NCBI RefSeq assembly: GCF_020405225.1
Contig: NZ_CP084474.1
Span: 270,335 to 334,334 of the forward strand
Direction of reading: 5' to 3'
Source: Natrinema sp. DC36
GTDB taxonomy: Archaea > Halobacteriota > Halobacteria > Halobacteriales > Natrialbaceae
Length of the DNA stretch: 64,000 nt
The notes beneath the pieces were generated by a model. It saw nothing but the letters and a program-made list of their open reading frames with translations, was not told where the DNA came from and ran no database searches. Every line of letters starts with the position of its first letter. Positions within the stretch are counted from its first letter, which is position 1. A program made the translations under genes and the position numbers. Positions 43,251 to 52,545 of the stretch are shown here, in pieces.

Positions 43251-44464
43251 GCTGTCGCCTCCTCGAACGCACGGAGTTGGGAGGGTTTTCCGACGACGAT
43301 TAGTTCGTCACCGGCAAGGAGTTCGGTAGTCCCTCGCGGTGCGATGATTAACTCCGATGCACGCCGAACCGCCAGAATCGCTACCCCGTAGGCGTCACGC
43401 ACCTGTGAAGCACCGATGGTGGTGCCCGCGAGTGGACCACGTTCGTTCACAACCAGTTTTCGGAACCGGTTGCCGTGTTGTTTGAGAACGGCAATCGTTT
43501 CGTACTCTCGCTGTTTCCCTCGTGAGTTGACCGTCATCGGTGCGAAATTATCGCGGACGATTCGCTTCCCGTCGTCAAGTGAGACAGCGATGGTAACAGC
43601 GCCCTCTCCACCAGTCGTTGTCATCTTCGGGACGACCTGTTTCACACTGCCTTCCTCACCGTCTATCTCCTCCGCTGGGATGGGGTCGCTCTTCGCCTCG
43701 ACTCCTGTCGTCCGTGCGCTCACCACGGGACCCGTAACGTTTCCGTCAGGGAACTGGAGCGTCACGTGGTCGCCACGTGCGACACCGGTTGGAAGGACGG
43801 TTTGAATTGTAACAGCCCGCTTCCCCGATGGGATGCGCCGAGACAGTCCCGCGGCGGTCGGTGCCGCAGCAATCTGGGCCCGCCCCTGTTTGTCGATGGT
43901 AGCGTTCACTTCGGCGAGTTCGTAGTCAGTCGACAGACGCTCCTCAAGACGCGATTCGAGTTCAGGTAACGAGAGGTCGGCGGGAAACTTCCAAGAGCTG
44001 TTGCTGAGTTGTTCTCGCAGGTCTTCGGATAACTGTGGATACCCCTCAATGTCGTGGATTTCTCCGATAGGGCGGATACGAACCTGACCGTAGGAATCGA
44101 CGCGCTCAGTGAGATCTACAGAGAGTTTCGTTTCTCGAATTGATTTCAACGTCAGTCTCCGAGGGGTGGCAACCGCAAGTTTGTCCCCTTGACTATGCGC
44201 CCATAGACAGGCCATCAGGATTACTAAGACAGCGCTGATACCTGTCCAGCTCTCGGAAAGCGTCGGATCCATCAAACCCATCAATCCGCCTGATACCCCC
44301 GCAAGCGTGCCACCCAGGGCAACGACGCCGAGTCCCGGGATAGTGACTGTGGTGAAATACTTAAATATGAATCCGATAGAAAACGCGATGAATGCTGGGA
44401 AAATAGCTGCTAGTAATCCAAGATAAATTCCAAAGATACCCTCAGTTATTGGTGCCAGAACCAT
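43247..44464 (-). CDS. membrane protein with C-terminal TrkA_C (RCK_C) domain, partner of the previous gene
   Basis: The 405-aa protein starts at MVLAPITEGIFGIYLGLLAA (44464). Three membrane helices lie at about residues 8-100. A soluble domain follows with SWKFPADLSLPELESRLEER, QIAAAPTAAGLSRRIPSGKR and GDHVTLQFPDGNVTGPVVSA. The C-terminal RCK_C is at about 335-400 (IGASQVRDAYGVAILAVRRA, IAPRGTTELLAGDELIVVGK). The domain order is the same as in the gene at 42036, with which it overlaps by 4 bp (ATGA). The pair probably arose by duplication and may form a hetero-oligomer. Confidence 0.75.
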   Translation of the reverse strand: MVLAPITEGIFGIYLGLLAAIFPAFIAFSIGFIFKYFTTVTIPGLGVVALGGTLAGVSGGLMGLMDPTLSESWTGISAVLVILMACLWAHSQGDKLAVATPRRLTLKSIRETKLSVDLTERVDSYGQVRIRPIGEIHDIEGYPQLSEDLREQLSNSSWKFPADLSLPELESRLEERLSTDYELAEVNATIDKQGRAQIAAAPTAAGLSRRIPSGKRAVTIQTVLPTGVARGDHVTLQFPDGNVTGPVVSARTTGVEAKSDPIPAEEIDGEEGSVKQVVPKMTTTGGEGAVTIAVSLDDGKRIVRDNFAPMTVNSRGKQREYETIAVLKQHGNRFRKLVVNERGPLAGTTIGASQVRDAYGVAILAVRRASELIIAPRGTTELLAGDELIVVGKPSQLRAFEEATA

Positions 44465-44579
44465 ATATTGCTTACAGTAACTGGAACAGTATAGACATAC
44501 TGTTCGTTCACTGTTTCCAGTACGATCAGAATAGCGACCAATATCACGAGGGACCAGTCTTTGACAACAAATCACTCAC

Positions 44580-44714
44580 ACGAAGATTCGATACTCCGAA
44601 TCAACGTCTGTGGAGACTGCGCTCCCTGTGGATACGTCCGTATCTGCAAAGCGCGTCGTGGGAACAGGAAGCCCTACCCTCAAGGAGCGAACGGCGTCAG
44701 CCGTGAGCGAGTAG
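44580..44714 (+). pseudogene. IS1341/IS605-type TnpB C-terminal remnant
   Basis: The last about 40 codons of a TnpB are readable: SVETALPVDTSVSAKRVVGT then GSPTLKERTASAVSE-stop. This matches the typical haloarchaeal OrfB tail (ETALPVDTxSVSAKRVVExGSP). A possible right-end hairpin follows: AGGGTAGC near 44713 pairs imperfectly with GCTTACCCT near 44742. The rest of the element is missing. It fills most of the gap between the RCK_C pair and the deacylase-like gene. Confidence 0.65.
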
Positions 44715-44818
44715 GGTAGCTCACCGTCGCGTTCTTCTGGGGCTTACCCTGATATGATAGTAGGAGGCAGACATCAAGACAGGCCGACGCCTTCACGCAG
44801 GCTCTCCGTACTCAATCT

Positions 44819-45886
44819 TTACGCGTCGACGCTGAAATCACCATTGTACTTGCGATATCCATCGAATTCGCCACGTCGGATCTCGCGCTCGATTTCATCA
44901 CGCGTCTCAGTATCAAGTCGAACGAGATGACAGAGCGGGTGTCCCGGTAATGCGATCGGATTCTCGAGTACGCCAACAATCAATCCCGTGAAGGGCGCGG
45001 TTACGACGTGTTCCTCGGTTTTGAAATGATCCGTAATCGTGCAAATCGTATCACCTTCGTGTACAAGCGGATACGGGCCCCATTCCATATCAACGAGACC
45101 ACCTGTGTCGGCTCGAAGCCACTGCTTCTCACTGTCGGCCGCTGTGACCTTGTACCAGCCGGGCCAATGGACCGGGACATCTGGGAGGACTCTGTACTGC
45201 GCTAAGACACTCTCGACGCCGTCTATCGCCTTCTCGATCAACGCCGGTTGGAACCGCTGTGCGCGCCCCATCTCGACAGTGATGGTTGGAATTCCACTCG
45301 ACGTTGCGACCGACCGCAACGACTTCGATTCGCCTGCCCCATACAGGATCACGTTCGCTCCAAAAGACCGAGCGAGCGGTTCGACGTCTTCGTTGTCGAG
45401 GTCTGCTCGTACGTGGAACATTGTGGTTCGGTTGCGCGTCGACGTATGGAAATCGATTCCGAGGTCGCAATTACTGATAAACCTGCTATAGATCTGATGA
45501 GCCATTCGCTCAGCGGTATTACTCCGTTCACGTCCTGGGAACGCTCTGTTGAGGTCTTGGTCGTATATCGGGATATAACGCTGCTGTGCCTGGTATGCAG
45601 GTACGTTCACCACGTGGAGACAGACGATTGTTCCATGGAGTTCGCTTGGTCGATACCGGTCCGCGATTTCCTGAACGACTTTCACTCCATTGAGTTCGTC
45701 GCCGTGAATCGCTGCGGTCATAAAAATGGTCGGTCCATCGTGCGTTCCGTTGATTATCGTGACTGGGATCTCAACCGAGTCGCCGAGGTAGTTCTCCCCC
45801 ACTTCATATCGGATGTGGCGTTTCTCACCAGGATCAACCTCTGCATCGTATCGGAAGGGCTCCGGTTCAGAATTATCGGATTCCAT
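44819..45886 (-). CDS. succinylglutamate desuccinylase/aspartoacylase (M14-like) family protein
   Basis: The 355-aa protein starts at MESDNSEPEPFRYDAEVDPG (45886); GTG 45898 is the alternative. Zinc ligands HGDE (AAIHGDELNGVKVVQEIA) and a downstream His in LGIDFHTSTRNRTTMFHVRA, plus GVESVL-type and EMGRAQRF motifs, define the AstE/AspA-like family. These enzymes hydrolyse N-acyl amino acids. Related haloarchaeal genes act on N-acetyl or acyl compatible solutes such as N-acetyl-diaminobutyrate (DoeB-like), which would fit an osmotic island, but the substrate is not shown by sequence. Confidence 0.8.
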   Translation of the reverse strand: MESDNSEPEPFRYDAEVDPGEKRHIRYEVGENYLGDSVEIPVTIINGTHDGPTIFMTAAIHGDELNGVKVVQEIADRYRPSELHGTIVCLHVVNVPAYQAQQRYIPIYDQDLNRAFPGRERSNTAERMAHQIYSRFISNCDLGIDFHTSTRNRTTMFHVRADLDNEDVEPLARSFGANVILYGAGESKSLRSVATSSGIPTITVEMGRAQRFQPALIEKAIDGVESVLAQYRVLPDVPVHWPGWYKVTAADSEKQWLRADTGGLVDMEWGPYPLVHEGDTICTITDHFKTEEHVVTAPFTGLIVGVLENPIALPGHPLCHLVRLDTETRDEIEREIRRGEFDGYRKYNGDFSVDA

Positions 45887-46002
45887 AGGGCACTCCACTC
45901 ATCGAACAACTAAAATCACAGTGGTATGTGAAAATTGAACTAACACTACTCCATGTTTGACCAGCAGTTTATACAACATATGTCACTCAATAGATGCCTG
46001 AA

Positions 46003-46179
46003 TTAGATGTTTTCAAATTGGGCAACACCCCATATGAAAATCAATAATATCATAGCAACCACTCCGACACCCAAGAATATTACCTGTCCCAGACTAACCC
46101 AAACAGTCACTTCTACTAATAGACCACACAAGATGAGAATACCGATACGAATCCCCCAATATTGTCGCGTACGCTTCAT
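46003..46179 (-). CDS. 58-aa two-helix membrane protein (paralog of 50551)
   Basis: Starting MKRTRQYWGIRIGILILCGL (46179), the protein has two helices separated by a short loop (LVEVTVWVSLGQVIFLGVGV) and ends FIWGVAQFENI. It is clearly related to the 61-aa protein at 50551-50736 (YWAIRLG...LAELSVWISVGQIIF...GVIVVLL...VQLENI). Each lies close to an antiporter gene, so a subunit or regulator role is possible. Longer upstream frames look non-coding. Confidence 0.6.
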   Translation of the reverse strand: MKRTRQYWGIRIGILILCGLLVEVTVWVSLGQVIFLGVGVVAMILLIFIWGVAQFENI

Positions 46180-46344
46180 AGATGTGATGGCGCCGTCTGG
46201 GAAAAGTTTCTTTCCACCACACAGAGGATTGTCAGATGTCCAAATCAGTTTACTCAGTGAGTTTAGGACAAACATTTTCTATGACTCTTACGACCCTGTC
46301 TAGTCACGTCAATTTTGAGATGTATGAGTTGATCGTGAGTCGGG

Positions 46345-47661
46345 TTAGTTGTTCGCGCTACTAGTGGCTTCATGGGACTCGAGCACCCGATCTCGGCGTT
46401 TGTCCAACGAACTCATTATTGGGCTTGCCATCATCCCATGCAAGAGAATCGATGTAAGGACGACAAAGCCGACAATTGCCCATAGTCGCTCGGCTGCAAT
46501 CACCAGTTCGAGTTCTGCGAAGGATACGTGTGCGAGGGCAAACGAGAGATAATAAAAGGAACCGATTCCTCGAATGCCAAAAAACGAGACTGCTGCGCGA
46601 TCGCTCCACGGAGCTTCAGAACCGACGAATCCGAGAAGGCCAGCGAGCGGTCGAACAAGAATAACAGTTACCAGGCCGACGAGGGCGTCAGTCCACGTGA
46701 GTGGTGCGAGCAATCCACCTGCAATCGCAGCTCCGAACAAAACCAAAACCGTCGCCATCAATAATCGTTCGACAACTGCAGCAAAGTCGTGCAGTTCTCG
46801 ATGATATTCGTGTTCCCATTCGTATCGTCGAAGCCCGAGTGCTGCAACGAACACTGCAATAAATCCATAGCCACCTAAGAGTTCTGTAATACCATATGTG
46901 AGTAGTGTCGTCACTATCGCCTCTGCGCCGGCCATGATGTCAGACTGGTGAGAGAGTGATGGAGTGGAAAAAATAAGTCTAGCCATCAACTGTCCAACTC
47001 CATACCCAAGAACAAGACCCACCCCAACCCGGTATAGTACGTCTACTGCCATCCAATCAATAATCCACATCCAGCCAGCCACATTATCGGCTGCAGCAGC
47101 GGCGATTGCAAGATACGTGAACGGAAAGGCTAATCCATCGTTGAGCCCTGCTTCAGAGGTCAATGAAAATCGAACAGTGCCCCACTGATGTATGAGCGCT
47201 TGTTCTTCTTCGATTTCGGTGAGGGGGGCTCCTGCTTCGACATCGGAAGCGAGAACAGGGTCAGTTGGAGCGAGGACCGCTCCCAGAAGAATCGCCGTCG
47301 CTGGATGGAGTCCAAGTAACATCCAGCCTAGAAGTGCAACGATGGCGATAGTCAGCGGCATCGTAATTCCGAGCAATCGCCATGCAGCTGCCCAAGCCGA
47401 CCAGTCGAAGGGGCGATCAATTTTTAACCCCGCACCCATGAGAGCGATGATTACGACAATCTCGGTGAGGTGTTCGGTGATCACTGAATGTTGGATAGGA
47501 TCGAGTGTGGGTGCACCAGGCACTATCGTGAAAAGTACGACGCCTAGGCCGACGTAGAACATCGGTAGCGTAAGCGGCTTCTCAGATAGCAACGACGGTA
47601 AGATAGTTGCGCCTAAGAGACCGAACGCAACGATAATAAGCGCAATCTCATACTCACTCAT
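46345..47661 (-). CDS. NhaP/CPA1-type Na+(K+)/H+ antiporter
   Basis: The 438-aa protein has 12-13 membrane helices starting YEIALIIVAFGLLGATILPS. It contains the CPA1 discontinuous-helix motif GAVLAPTDPVLASDVEAG (TDP) and an acidic pair region in SLTSEAGLNDGLAFPFTYLA (ND motif with the ion-binding Asp). CPA1 antiporters exchange Na+ or K+ for H+, aiding pH and salt homeostasis. No long cytoplasmic regulatory domain is present. All core residues look intact. Confidence 0.88.
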   Translation of the reverse strand: MSEYEIALIIVAFGLLGATILPSLLSEKPLTLPMFYVGLGVVLFTIVPGAPTLDPIQHSVITEHLTEIVVIIALMGAGLKIDRPFDWSAWAAAWRLLGITMPLTIAIVALLGWMLLGLHPATAILLGAVLAPTDPVLASDVEAGAPLTEIEEEQALIHQWGTVRFSLTSEAGLNDGLAFPFTYLAIAAAAADNVAGWMWIIDWMAVDVLYRVGVGLVLGYGVGQLMARLIFSTPSLSHQSDIMAGAEAIVTTLLTYGITELLGGYGFIAVFVAALGLRRYEWEHEYHRELHDFAAVVERLLMATVLVLFGAAIAGGLLAPLTWTDALVGLVTVILVRPLAGLLGFVGSEAPWSDRAAVSFFGIRGIGSFYYLSFALAHVSFAELELVIAAERLWAIVGFVVLTSILLHGMMASPIMSSLDKRRDRVLESHEATSSANN

Positions 47662-48052
47662 TCTAATTGATTGAAAATCTAGTAGGAGAGGACGACCTGT
47701 TGGACGTACTTTGAGAGAGTGTGAGTGTAAGGGTTATCTGTGTTAGGGTTGTAGTGATAGTCCTATAAGGTATATGCATGACTTAGCCAGGATCTGTAGT
47801 TCACAAACCATTCGACGAGACGCAGTTGAGCGTCAGCGATCCCGCTAAACGGTCTACTGATTACCAGCTACTCTGGTGAGAAGCCAGCTGTAAAAGGGGT
47901 TGGTACAATATTTGAATAGGTCGAATCGGGCTTCGACAAGTAGCCGGTTCCCTCGCGTTTCGCGGCGTGATTTGCGGATCTGACTATCACAAGTGTATTC
48001 AGATCGAAGGGCATCTTTTACGTGAATAGACTTACCATCCAATATAAGAACA
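47662..48052. other. 391-bp gap with a possible gene scrap
   Basis: The minus strand from about 48020 to the TAG at 47854 reads IRKSRRETRGNRLLVEARFD, then LFKYCTNPFYSWLLTRVAGN, which is protein-like and may be the tail of a lost gene, perhaps a transposase; identity unknown. The rest is AT-rich spacer holding the antiporter promoter. Confidence 0.3.
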
Positions 48053-48858
48053 ATGGCTGGTGACGGGAGAGAATTGGCCCGCAATCTGGGCTTTGTCGAG
48101 GCGATGACCCTCGGTGGCGGGACGATGATCGGCGCAGGGATCTTCATTCTCCCCGGGGTCGCCGCCGAGAACGCGGGGCCGGCGAGTTCGATTTCTTTCG
48201 CGATTGCCGGCATCGTCGCCCTGCTTGCTGCACTTTCGATCGCGGAACTCGCGACGGGAATGCCGGTCGCCGGCGGCAGCTACACCTATGTCCACCGGGC
48301 GCTCGGGGACTTCTTCGGATTCATCGTCGGGTGGGGAATGTGGACCGGGCTGACGGCCGACCACTCGTGGTCGCCACCGGGCTCCTGGGCCTCCTCTTTC
48401 TCGTCGGTGTCAACTACTACGGGACGGAGGAGTCGAGCACTTTTCAGAACGTAATGATCGGCAATGAGACGGCGGTCATTCTCGTCTACCTCGCAATTGG
48501 GGTGTTCTACATCGACACCGCCAATCTCGACCCGTTCGCCCCGACCGGGGCCAGCGGTATCGTCGCGACAACAGGAATCGTCTTCGTCACATTTCTCGGG
48601 TTCGAGATCATCGCCACGGTCGCCGAAGAGATCAAGAATCCCGGGCGGACAATCCCGTTGACGATGGTGCTGTCGGTCGTACTCGTGACGATTCTCTACG
48701 TGATCGTCATGGTCGTTAGCACCGGCGTCGTTCACTACGAGGAGCTTGGTGGTTCGCTCGTTCCCGTTTCGGACATGGCTGCGGTGTCGATGGTCCGCAG
48801 CGGAAGCGGGCGACACCGCTCTGTCCGCGAGGGAATCGTCGAACGCCTGTCGGGTTGA
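48053..48858 (+). pseudogene. APC-family amino-acid permease, truncated and frameshifted
   Basis: It begins like a full permease ([20 protein letters not shown], then [20 protein letters not shown]), matching the helix-1 signature of the gene at 36998. Near 48360 the frame changes and sequence is missing; the second frame continues at [20 protein letters not shown] and includes FLGFEIIATVAEEIKNPGRT. At about 48790 it runs into unrelated sequence. Helices 1-3 and 5-8 equivalents remain, so the transporter is not functional. Confidence 0.8.
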
Positions 48859-48912
48859 CCGGTGCCTGAACCTCCGGGATTTGTCTCCGATCTCAGATCC
48901 GAGTTCGGCGGG

Positions 48913-49030
48913 TCACCCGTATCCCTCGCAGTGAACGTGGCGCGTGGGAACGCCGAGTCGGCGCACCGCAGTTTCGAGAATGTAGACCATCGTGTTGATC
49001 CCGCAGGCATAGACCTCCAGTCGGTGCGGA
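48913..49030 (-). pseudogene. C-terminal fragment of an NAD(P)-dependent oxidoreductase
   Basis: The minus strand reads LEVYACGINTMVYILETAVR, then RLGVPTRHVHCEGYG-stop at 48913. This is the last beta-strand and tail of the ferredoxin-reductase-type NAD-binding domain (V-Y-A-C-G-x-x-x-M...L-G-V-P...HCEGYG). Only about 38 residues remain, adjacent to the broken permease. Confidence 0.6.
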
Positions 49031-49125
49031 TTGATTCGGGATCACTTAATTACAATAATTAGTGGGATACGCGCCTACCATTCTCTACGGCGTTCGTGAT
49101 CTGAATGGATTAGTGACGGTCATCG

Positions 49126-49824
49126 TCAGTCCTTCCAATGACCGGACTTAACGCCGTGGATTTCTCCTTTCGCCTCGCGTTTACCCGGCCAGAACGCAAT
49201 TAAAAGGACTGTGAGATAGAACAACGCCAGCGCTGTTGCGACAATCAGGCCTGGGATCCCTGGGAGTTCTGCAGCCTCGGTCCACTGTGCTTCGGGGGTA
49301 AAGAGGGTGATCTTAGAGACCCAAGCGAGCCCGATGACGACAAAGAGCAACGCGTACACCCGACGGACTCGACGAGACAAGGCTTCAAGGTACGAGACCT
49401 TGAATGTCGGCTGACGAAGATCGTCGCCGATCTCTTCTCTCCAGTTCGGATGATGTTCAACGCCTGCGGGATCAAAGGCGTTCGCGAAGATGTTCTCCTG
49501 GACGAACCGGACTCGAGATCGCCACACGTCGTAGAACCGATAGCGCCGGACTTCGAAAAGAAGGAACATACCCAGCAGTACCAACCCGATCAGCAGGAGG
49601 TATGCCGGCATATCCTCGCTTGCGAACACTACCGAGAGCAAGGCGGCGATCAGGGTAATTGCCCAGTCGGTTGTTCGGTCCAGCCGATCCTGTGCGCTTA
49701 CCGACTGACTCACACTGCCTCGATAAAAGTGTGGGAGGAGCGAAAGGAACTCCTCCGGATCAGTGCCAGCTTCGGCCGCAACTTCTTCATCTTGAGTATC
49801 AAAACGATCGGATGGTTCGTCCAT
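49126..49824 (-). CDS. DUF2270 family integral membrane protein
   Basis: The 232-aa protein shows the DUF2270 features: LLPHFYRGSVSQSVSAQDRL, TTDWAITLIAALLSVVFASE, then YRFYDVWRSRVRFVQENIFA and the membrane helices AYLLLIGLVLLGMFLLFEVR, YALLFVVIGLAWVSKITLF and IVATALALFYLTVLLIAFWP. The family occurs in many haloarchaea without assigned function, often near transporters. The acidic N-terminus and basic loop suggest an internal N-terminus. Confidence 0.8.
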   Translation of the reverse strand: MDEPSDRFDTQDEEVAAEAGTDPEEFLSLLPHFYRGSVSQSVSAQDRLDRTTDWAITLIAALLSVVFASEDMPAYLLLIGLVLLGMFLLFEVRRYRFYDVWRSRVRFVQENIFANAFDPAGVEHHPNWREEIGDDLRQPTFKVSYLEALSRRVRRVYALLFVVIGLAWVSKITLFTPEAQWTEAAELPGIPGLIVATALALFYLTVLLIAFWPGKREAKGEIHGVKSGHWKD

Positions 49825-50283
49825 GTCAATTGCACGCTTCCGACCGGGATAACGTCCTCTATGAACCTAACACGATCAAACGAATAGAATATTTATATAT
49901 CTACTATGTTTTTATTTTATCTTAAGGATGTGAGATGGCACATCATAAGGAGATCCCAGAGCAGCATGAGAGTTGGAATCATATCTATTGCAGGCGAATC
50001 AATTATTTTCGCCCAACCGTCCACCGCCGGTACTGATTTGATCTATTACCCCAATATAGTCAGTCAAACGGAACCCACCAACCGCGGAACGCGCAAGGAA
50101 CTTCGCACCGAGGACAGCGGGACTGAGAACACGATCAGCGCCTTCTCATACCCTATCGACAAGACCTGCCACGTGACAATGATGTTCTTATTATCTCGCC
50201 TGAGACGAGTTTACGTCTTGTTGATAGTATGTTAGAGTTGGTATTGGGGCTACCTTTTACCGCTGAGCACCGTACACCGATGT
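49825..50283. other. 459-bp gap, no clear gene
   Basis: AT-rich near 49880-49920 (TTTATATATC, likely the promoter of the DUF2270 gene). An open plus frame at 49906-50235 looks non-coding. Nothing else was seen. Confidence 0.4.
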
Positions 50284-50505
50284 ATGGTATTGAAACGGCC
50301 TCGGCTTCGGCAACCGGCAGGATTTGCGGATATCTTCCCGGTACTTCTCGCCTATGTTCTCTTTGTCGGAATACTCACGGAAATCTCTGATAGCACGGTC
50401 AGCAGATTCGTGTTGGCTATTTCCTCGGTGATCATCTTTAGCTGGATGATGTGGTCAACTTCCCAACTGCTTGAGGTAGAAGACGAAAGCAGGGGAGATC
50501 ATTAA
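50284..50505 (+). CDS. 73-aa two-helix membrane protein
   Basis: The protein begins MVLKRPRLRQPAGFADIFPV and has two helices (VLLAYVLFVGILTEIS and FVLAISSVIIFSWMMWSTS) with a final acidic tail LEVEDESRGDH. It stands alone on the plus strand facing the next small membrane gene. One of several such microproteins in the island. Function unknown. Confidence 0.55.
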   Translation: MVLKRPRLRQPAGFADIFPVLLAYVLFVGILTEISDSTVSRFVLAISSVIIFSWMMWSTSQLLEVEDESRGDH

Positions 50506-50550
50506 TAAATAGGATAAGGAATGGAATGAAAACCTTGGTGACTCCATACA

Positions 50551-50736
50551 CTATATATTTTCAAGCTGAACTATTCCCCAAACACCAAACAGGAGAAGGA
50601 CAACGATCACACCGACACCTGAAAATATGATTTGTCCTACAGAAATCCAGACGCTCAGTTCTGCCAAGAACCCACAAAGGCCGATGAGTCCAAGACGAAT
50701 GGCCCAGTACCGCGGTGGTCTTCCCATAGGTAGCAT
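50551..50736 (-). CDS. 61-aa two-helix membrane protein (paralog of 46003)
   Basis: The start MLPMGRPPRYWAIRLGLIGL (50736) or MGRPPRYW (50727) is favoured by comparison with the paralog. Two helices (LGLIGLCGFLAELSVWIS and IFSGVGVIVVLLLFGVWGIV) end in QLENI. It is divergent from the Kef-type antiporter gene at 50806 by about 70 bp. The conserved end (F/L-E-N-I) and WISVGQIIF core argue for a specific role in both places. Confidence 0.6.
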   Translation of the reverse strand: MLPMGRPPRYWAIRLGLIGLCGFLAELSVWISVGQIIFSGVGVIVVLLLFGVWGIVQLENI

Positions 50737-50805
50737 CTCTTCTCCACGATAACAATAAGAGTACACACGGAACAGCAAGCAGGTGATTCCTTCGTCAAAA
50801 TCAGT

Positions 50806-52545
50806 ATGCTCATGGAGTTCGCGAAGAACCTACGGTGTGTGATTGGACTCCTCCAGACAAGCTCCCTGCCGTTTGCGACGGACTTTGCGATAATTATCAT
50901 CACCGCGGTCCTTCTGAGCTATCTGGCTCGGTTAACCGGTCAACCGACAATCGTCGCCTACATTTTTACCGGCCTAGTCCTCGGTCCAGTCTTCCTCGAT
51001 GTCGTTACACAATCAGAACTTGTTGTACTAATGAGTGAGCTCGGTCTCGGGTTCTTGCTTTTTCTCATCGGGATGAAAATGCGGATCGACGACATCCGCG
51101 AGATTTTACGTCCGATTGTCAATATTGCTATCTGGCAGACAGTCCTCCAGACAGCACTCGCCTTCGTCGTCGCATACGTGCTCGGATTCACACTCCTAGA
51201 GACCACAATCATCGCTCTTGCGACTGTCTTCGGGGCGACCCCAATCATTGTAAAATTACTGTCAGATAAAGATGAACTGGCGACGCTCCCCGGCAAGATT
51301 GACGTCGGCGTCCTCATCATTCAGGACATATATCTCGTCATTCTCTTGGCGGTGCTGAGCGCCGAATCGCTCTCAAATCCACAGGAAATCGCCGTCAGTA
51401 TCGGAACAATACTCATACTAATGACGGGGATCGGTATCGTATCCTATCTTTCCGCTCGGTACTTGCTCCCGACGCTCTTCCGAGCCGTAGCCGATGACCG
51501 GCGAGCATTTTTCATCGTCGGTATCGCATGGGCGTTCGTCTTCATCATTGGAACCGAGCAACTGAACCTTTCACTCGAAGTCGGTGCTTTTCTGGCCGGT
51601 TTGAGCCTCGCACAGGTACCATATACGAGCGAACTCACCGAGCGTATCCGGCCGATCACCGATTTTTTCATGGTCGTGTTCTTCACGAGTATCGGCCTCC
51701 AGCTGGCCGCGGACAACCTCCTTGCCTACTGGGTTGAGGCGCTGATCGCGTCGGCTAGCCTGATGGTCGGAAACTTTCTGATTATCTTTTATTTAATCGA
51801 CCGGGAGCAATTCACTCCAGAAACCTCGTTCATCGGCAGCCTCAATATGGCGCAGGTCAGCGAGTTCTCGCTCGTCGTCGGTGCACTCGCCGTTACACGA
51901 GGATTCATCGACGAATCAATTTTGGGCTACCTCAGTCTGATGGCAATCGTGACCATGAGTCTCTCTACTTACCTCATCAACTACAACTACGAGATATACG
52001 ACCGCGTTAAACCCTACCTCGCTCGGTTCGAAAGTGAGAAAAAGCGAGACGTCGATCTCCATGTCTATCGAGATCACGCCGTCGTCGTCGGGTACGACGA
52101 GATTATTCGTGCCGCGTTACCGTTACTCCAGGAGAACTTCAGGGATGTCGTCGTCGTCGATCGGAATCCAACCCATGCAGAGATCCATCAGTCCGCTGAT
52201 TACGAGTATATATACGGCGATTTCAAACACGGTGAAATCCGCAGCGGTGCCGGACTCAAGCGAGCCGCGTTCGTGTTGAGTTCAACAGTCGAACCGGATA
52301 TCAATCGAATCCTCCTCAATGAGGTTGGGGACGAGACGGTCGTCTTCGCCGAGGCCGAGTCAACAGAAGACGCAGCTGACCTGTACGACCGCGGTGCCCA
52401 ATACGTCATCCTCAGTACCGCCCTCACGAGCGAAAAGCTGGTCGACCACCTGCGTCGGTATTTCAACGAACCGGAGGAGTTCTGGTCGGTGGTAGACAGC
52501 GACATTGGCCACCTCCACTGGATCCGAGGTGAGTACGATGGTTGA
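50806..52545 (+). CDS. Kef/CPA2-type K+/H+ antiporter with TrkA_N-like domain
   Basis: The 579-aa protein has 12 or so helices (about residues 25-410), with the CPA2 features GQPTIVAYIFTGLVLGPVFL, the exchange-site region LPGKIDVGVLIIQDIYLVIL and NMAQVSEFSLVVGALAVTRG. A cytosolic TrkA_N-like domain follows (about 425-575: YRDHAVVVGYDEIIRAALPL, VVVDRNPTHAEIHQSADYEY). The usual Gly-rich NAD loop GxGxxG is replaced by GYDEII, so nucleotide binding may be lost or changed. The stop overlaps the start of the next antiporter gene by 8 bp. Confidence 0.85.
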   Translation: MLMEFAKNLRCVIGLLQTSSLPFATDFAIIIITAVLLSYLARLTGQPTIVAYIFTGLVLGPVFLDVVTQSELVVLMSELGLGFLLFLIGMKMRIDDIREILRPIVNIAIWQTVLQTALAFVVAYVLGFTLLETTIIALATVFGATPIIVKLLSDKDELATLPGKIDVGVLIIQDIYLVILLAVLSAESLSNPQEIAVSIGTILILMTGIGIVSYLSARYLLPTLFRAVADDRRAFFIVGIAWAFVFIIGTEQLNLSLEVGAFLAGLSLAQVPYTSELTERIRPITDFFMVVFFTSIGLQLAADNLLAYWVEALIASASLMVGNFLIIFYLIDREQFTPETSFIGSLNMAQVSEFSLVVGALAVTRGFIDESILGYLSLMAIVTMSLSTYLINYNYEIYDRVKPYLARFESEKKRDVDLHVYRDHAVVVGYDEIIRAALPLLQENFRDVVVVDRNPTHAEIHQSADYEYIYGDFKHGEIRSGAGLKRAAFVLSSTVEPDINRILLNEVGDETVVFAEAESTEDAADLYDRGAQYVILSTALTSEKLVDHLRRYFNEPEEFWSVVDSDIGHLHWIRGEYDG

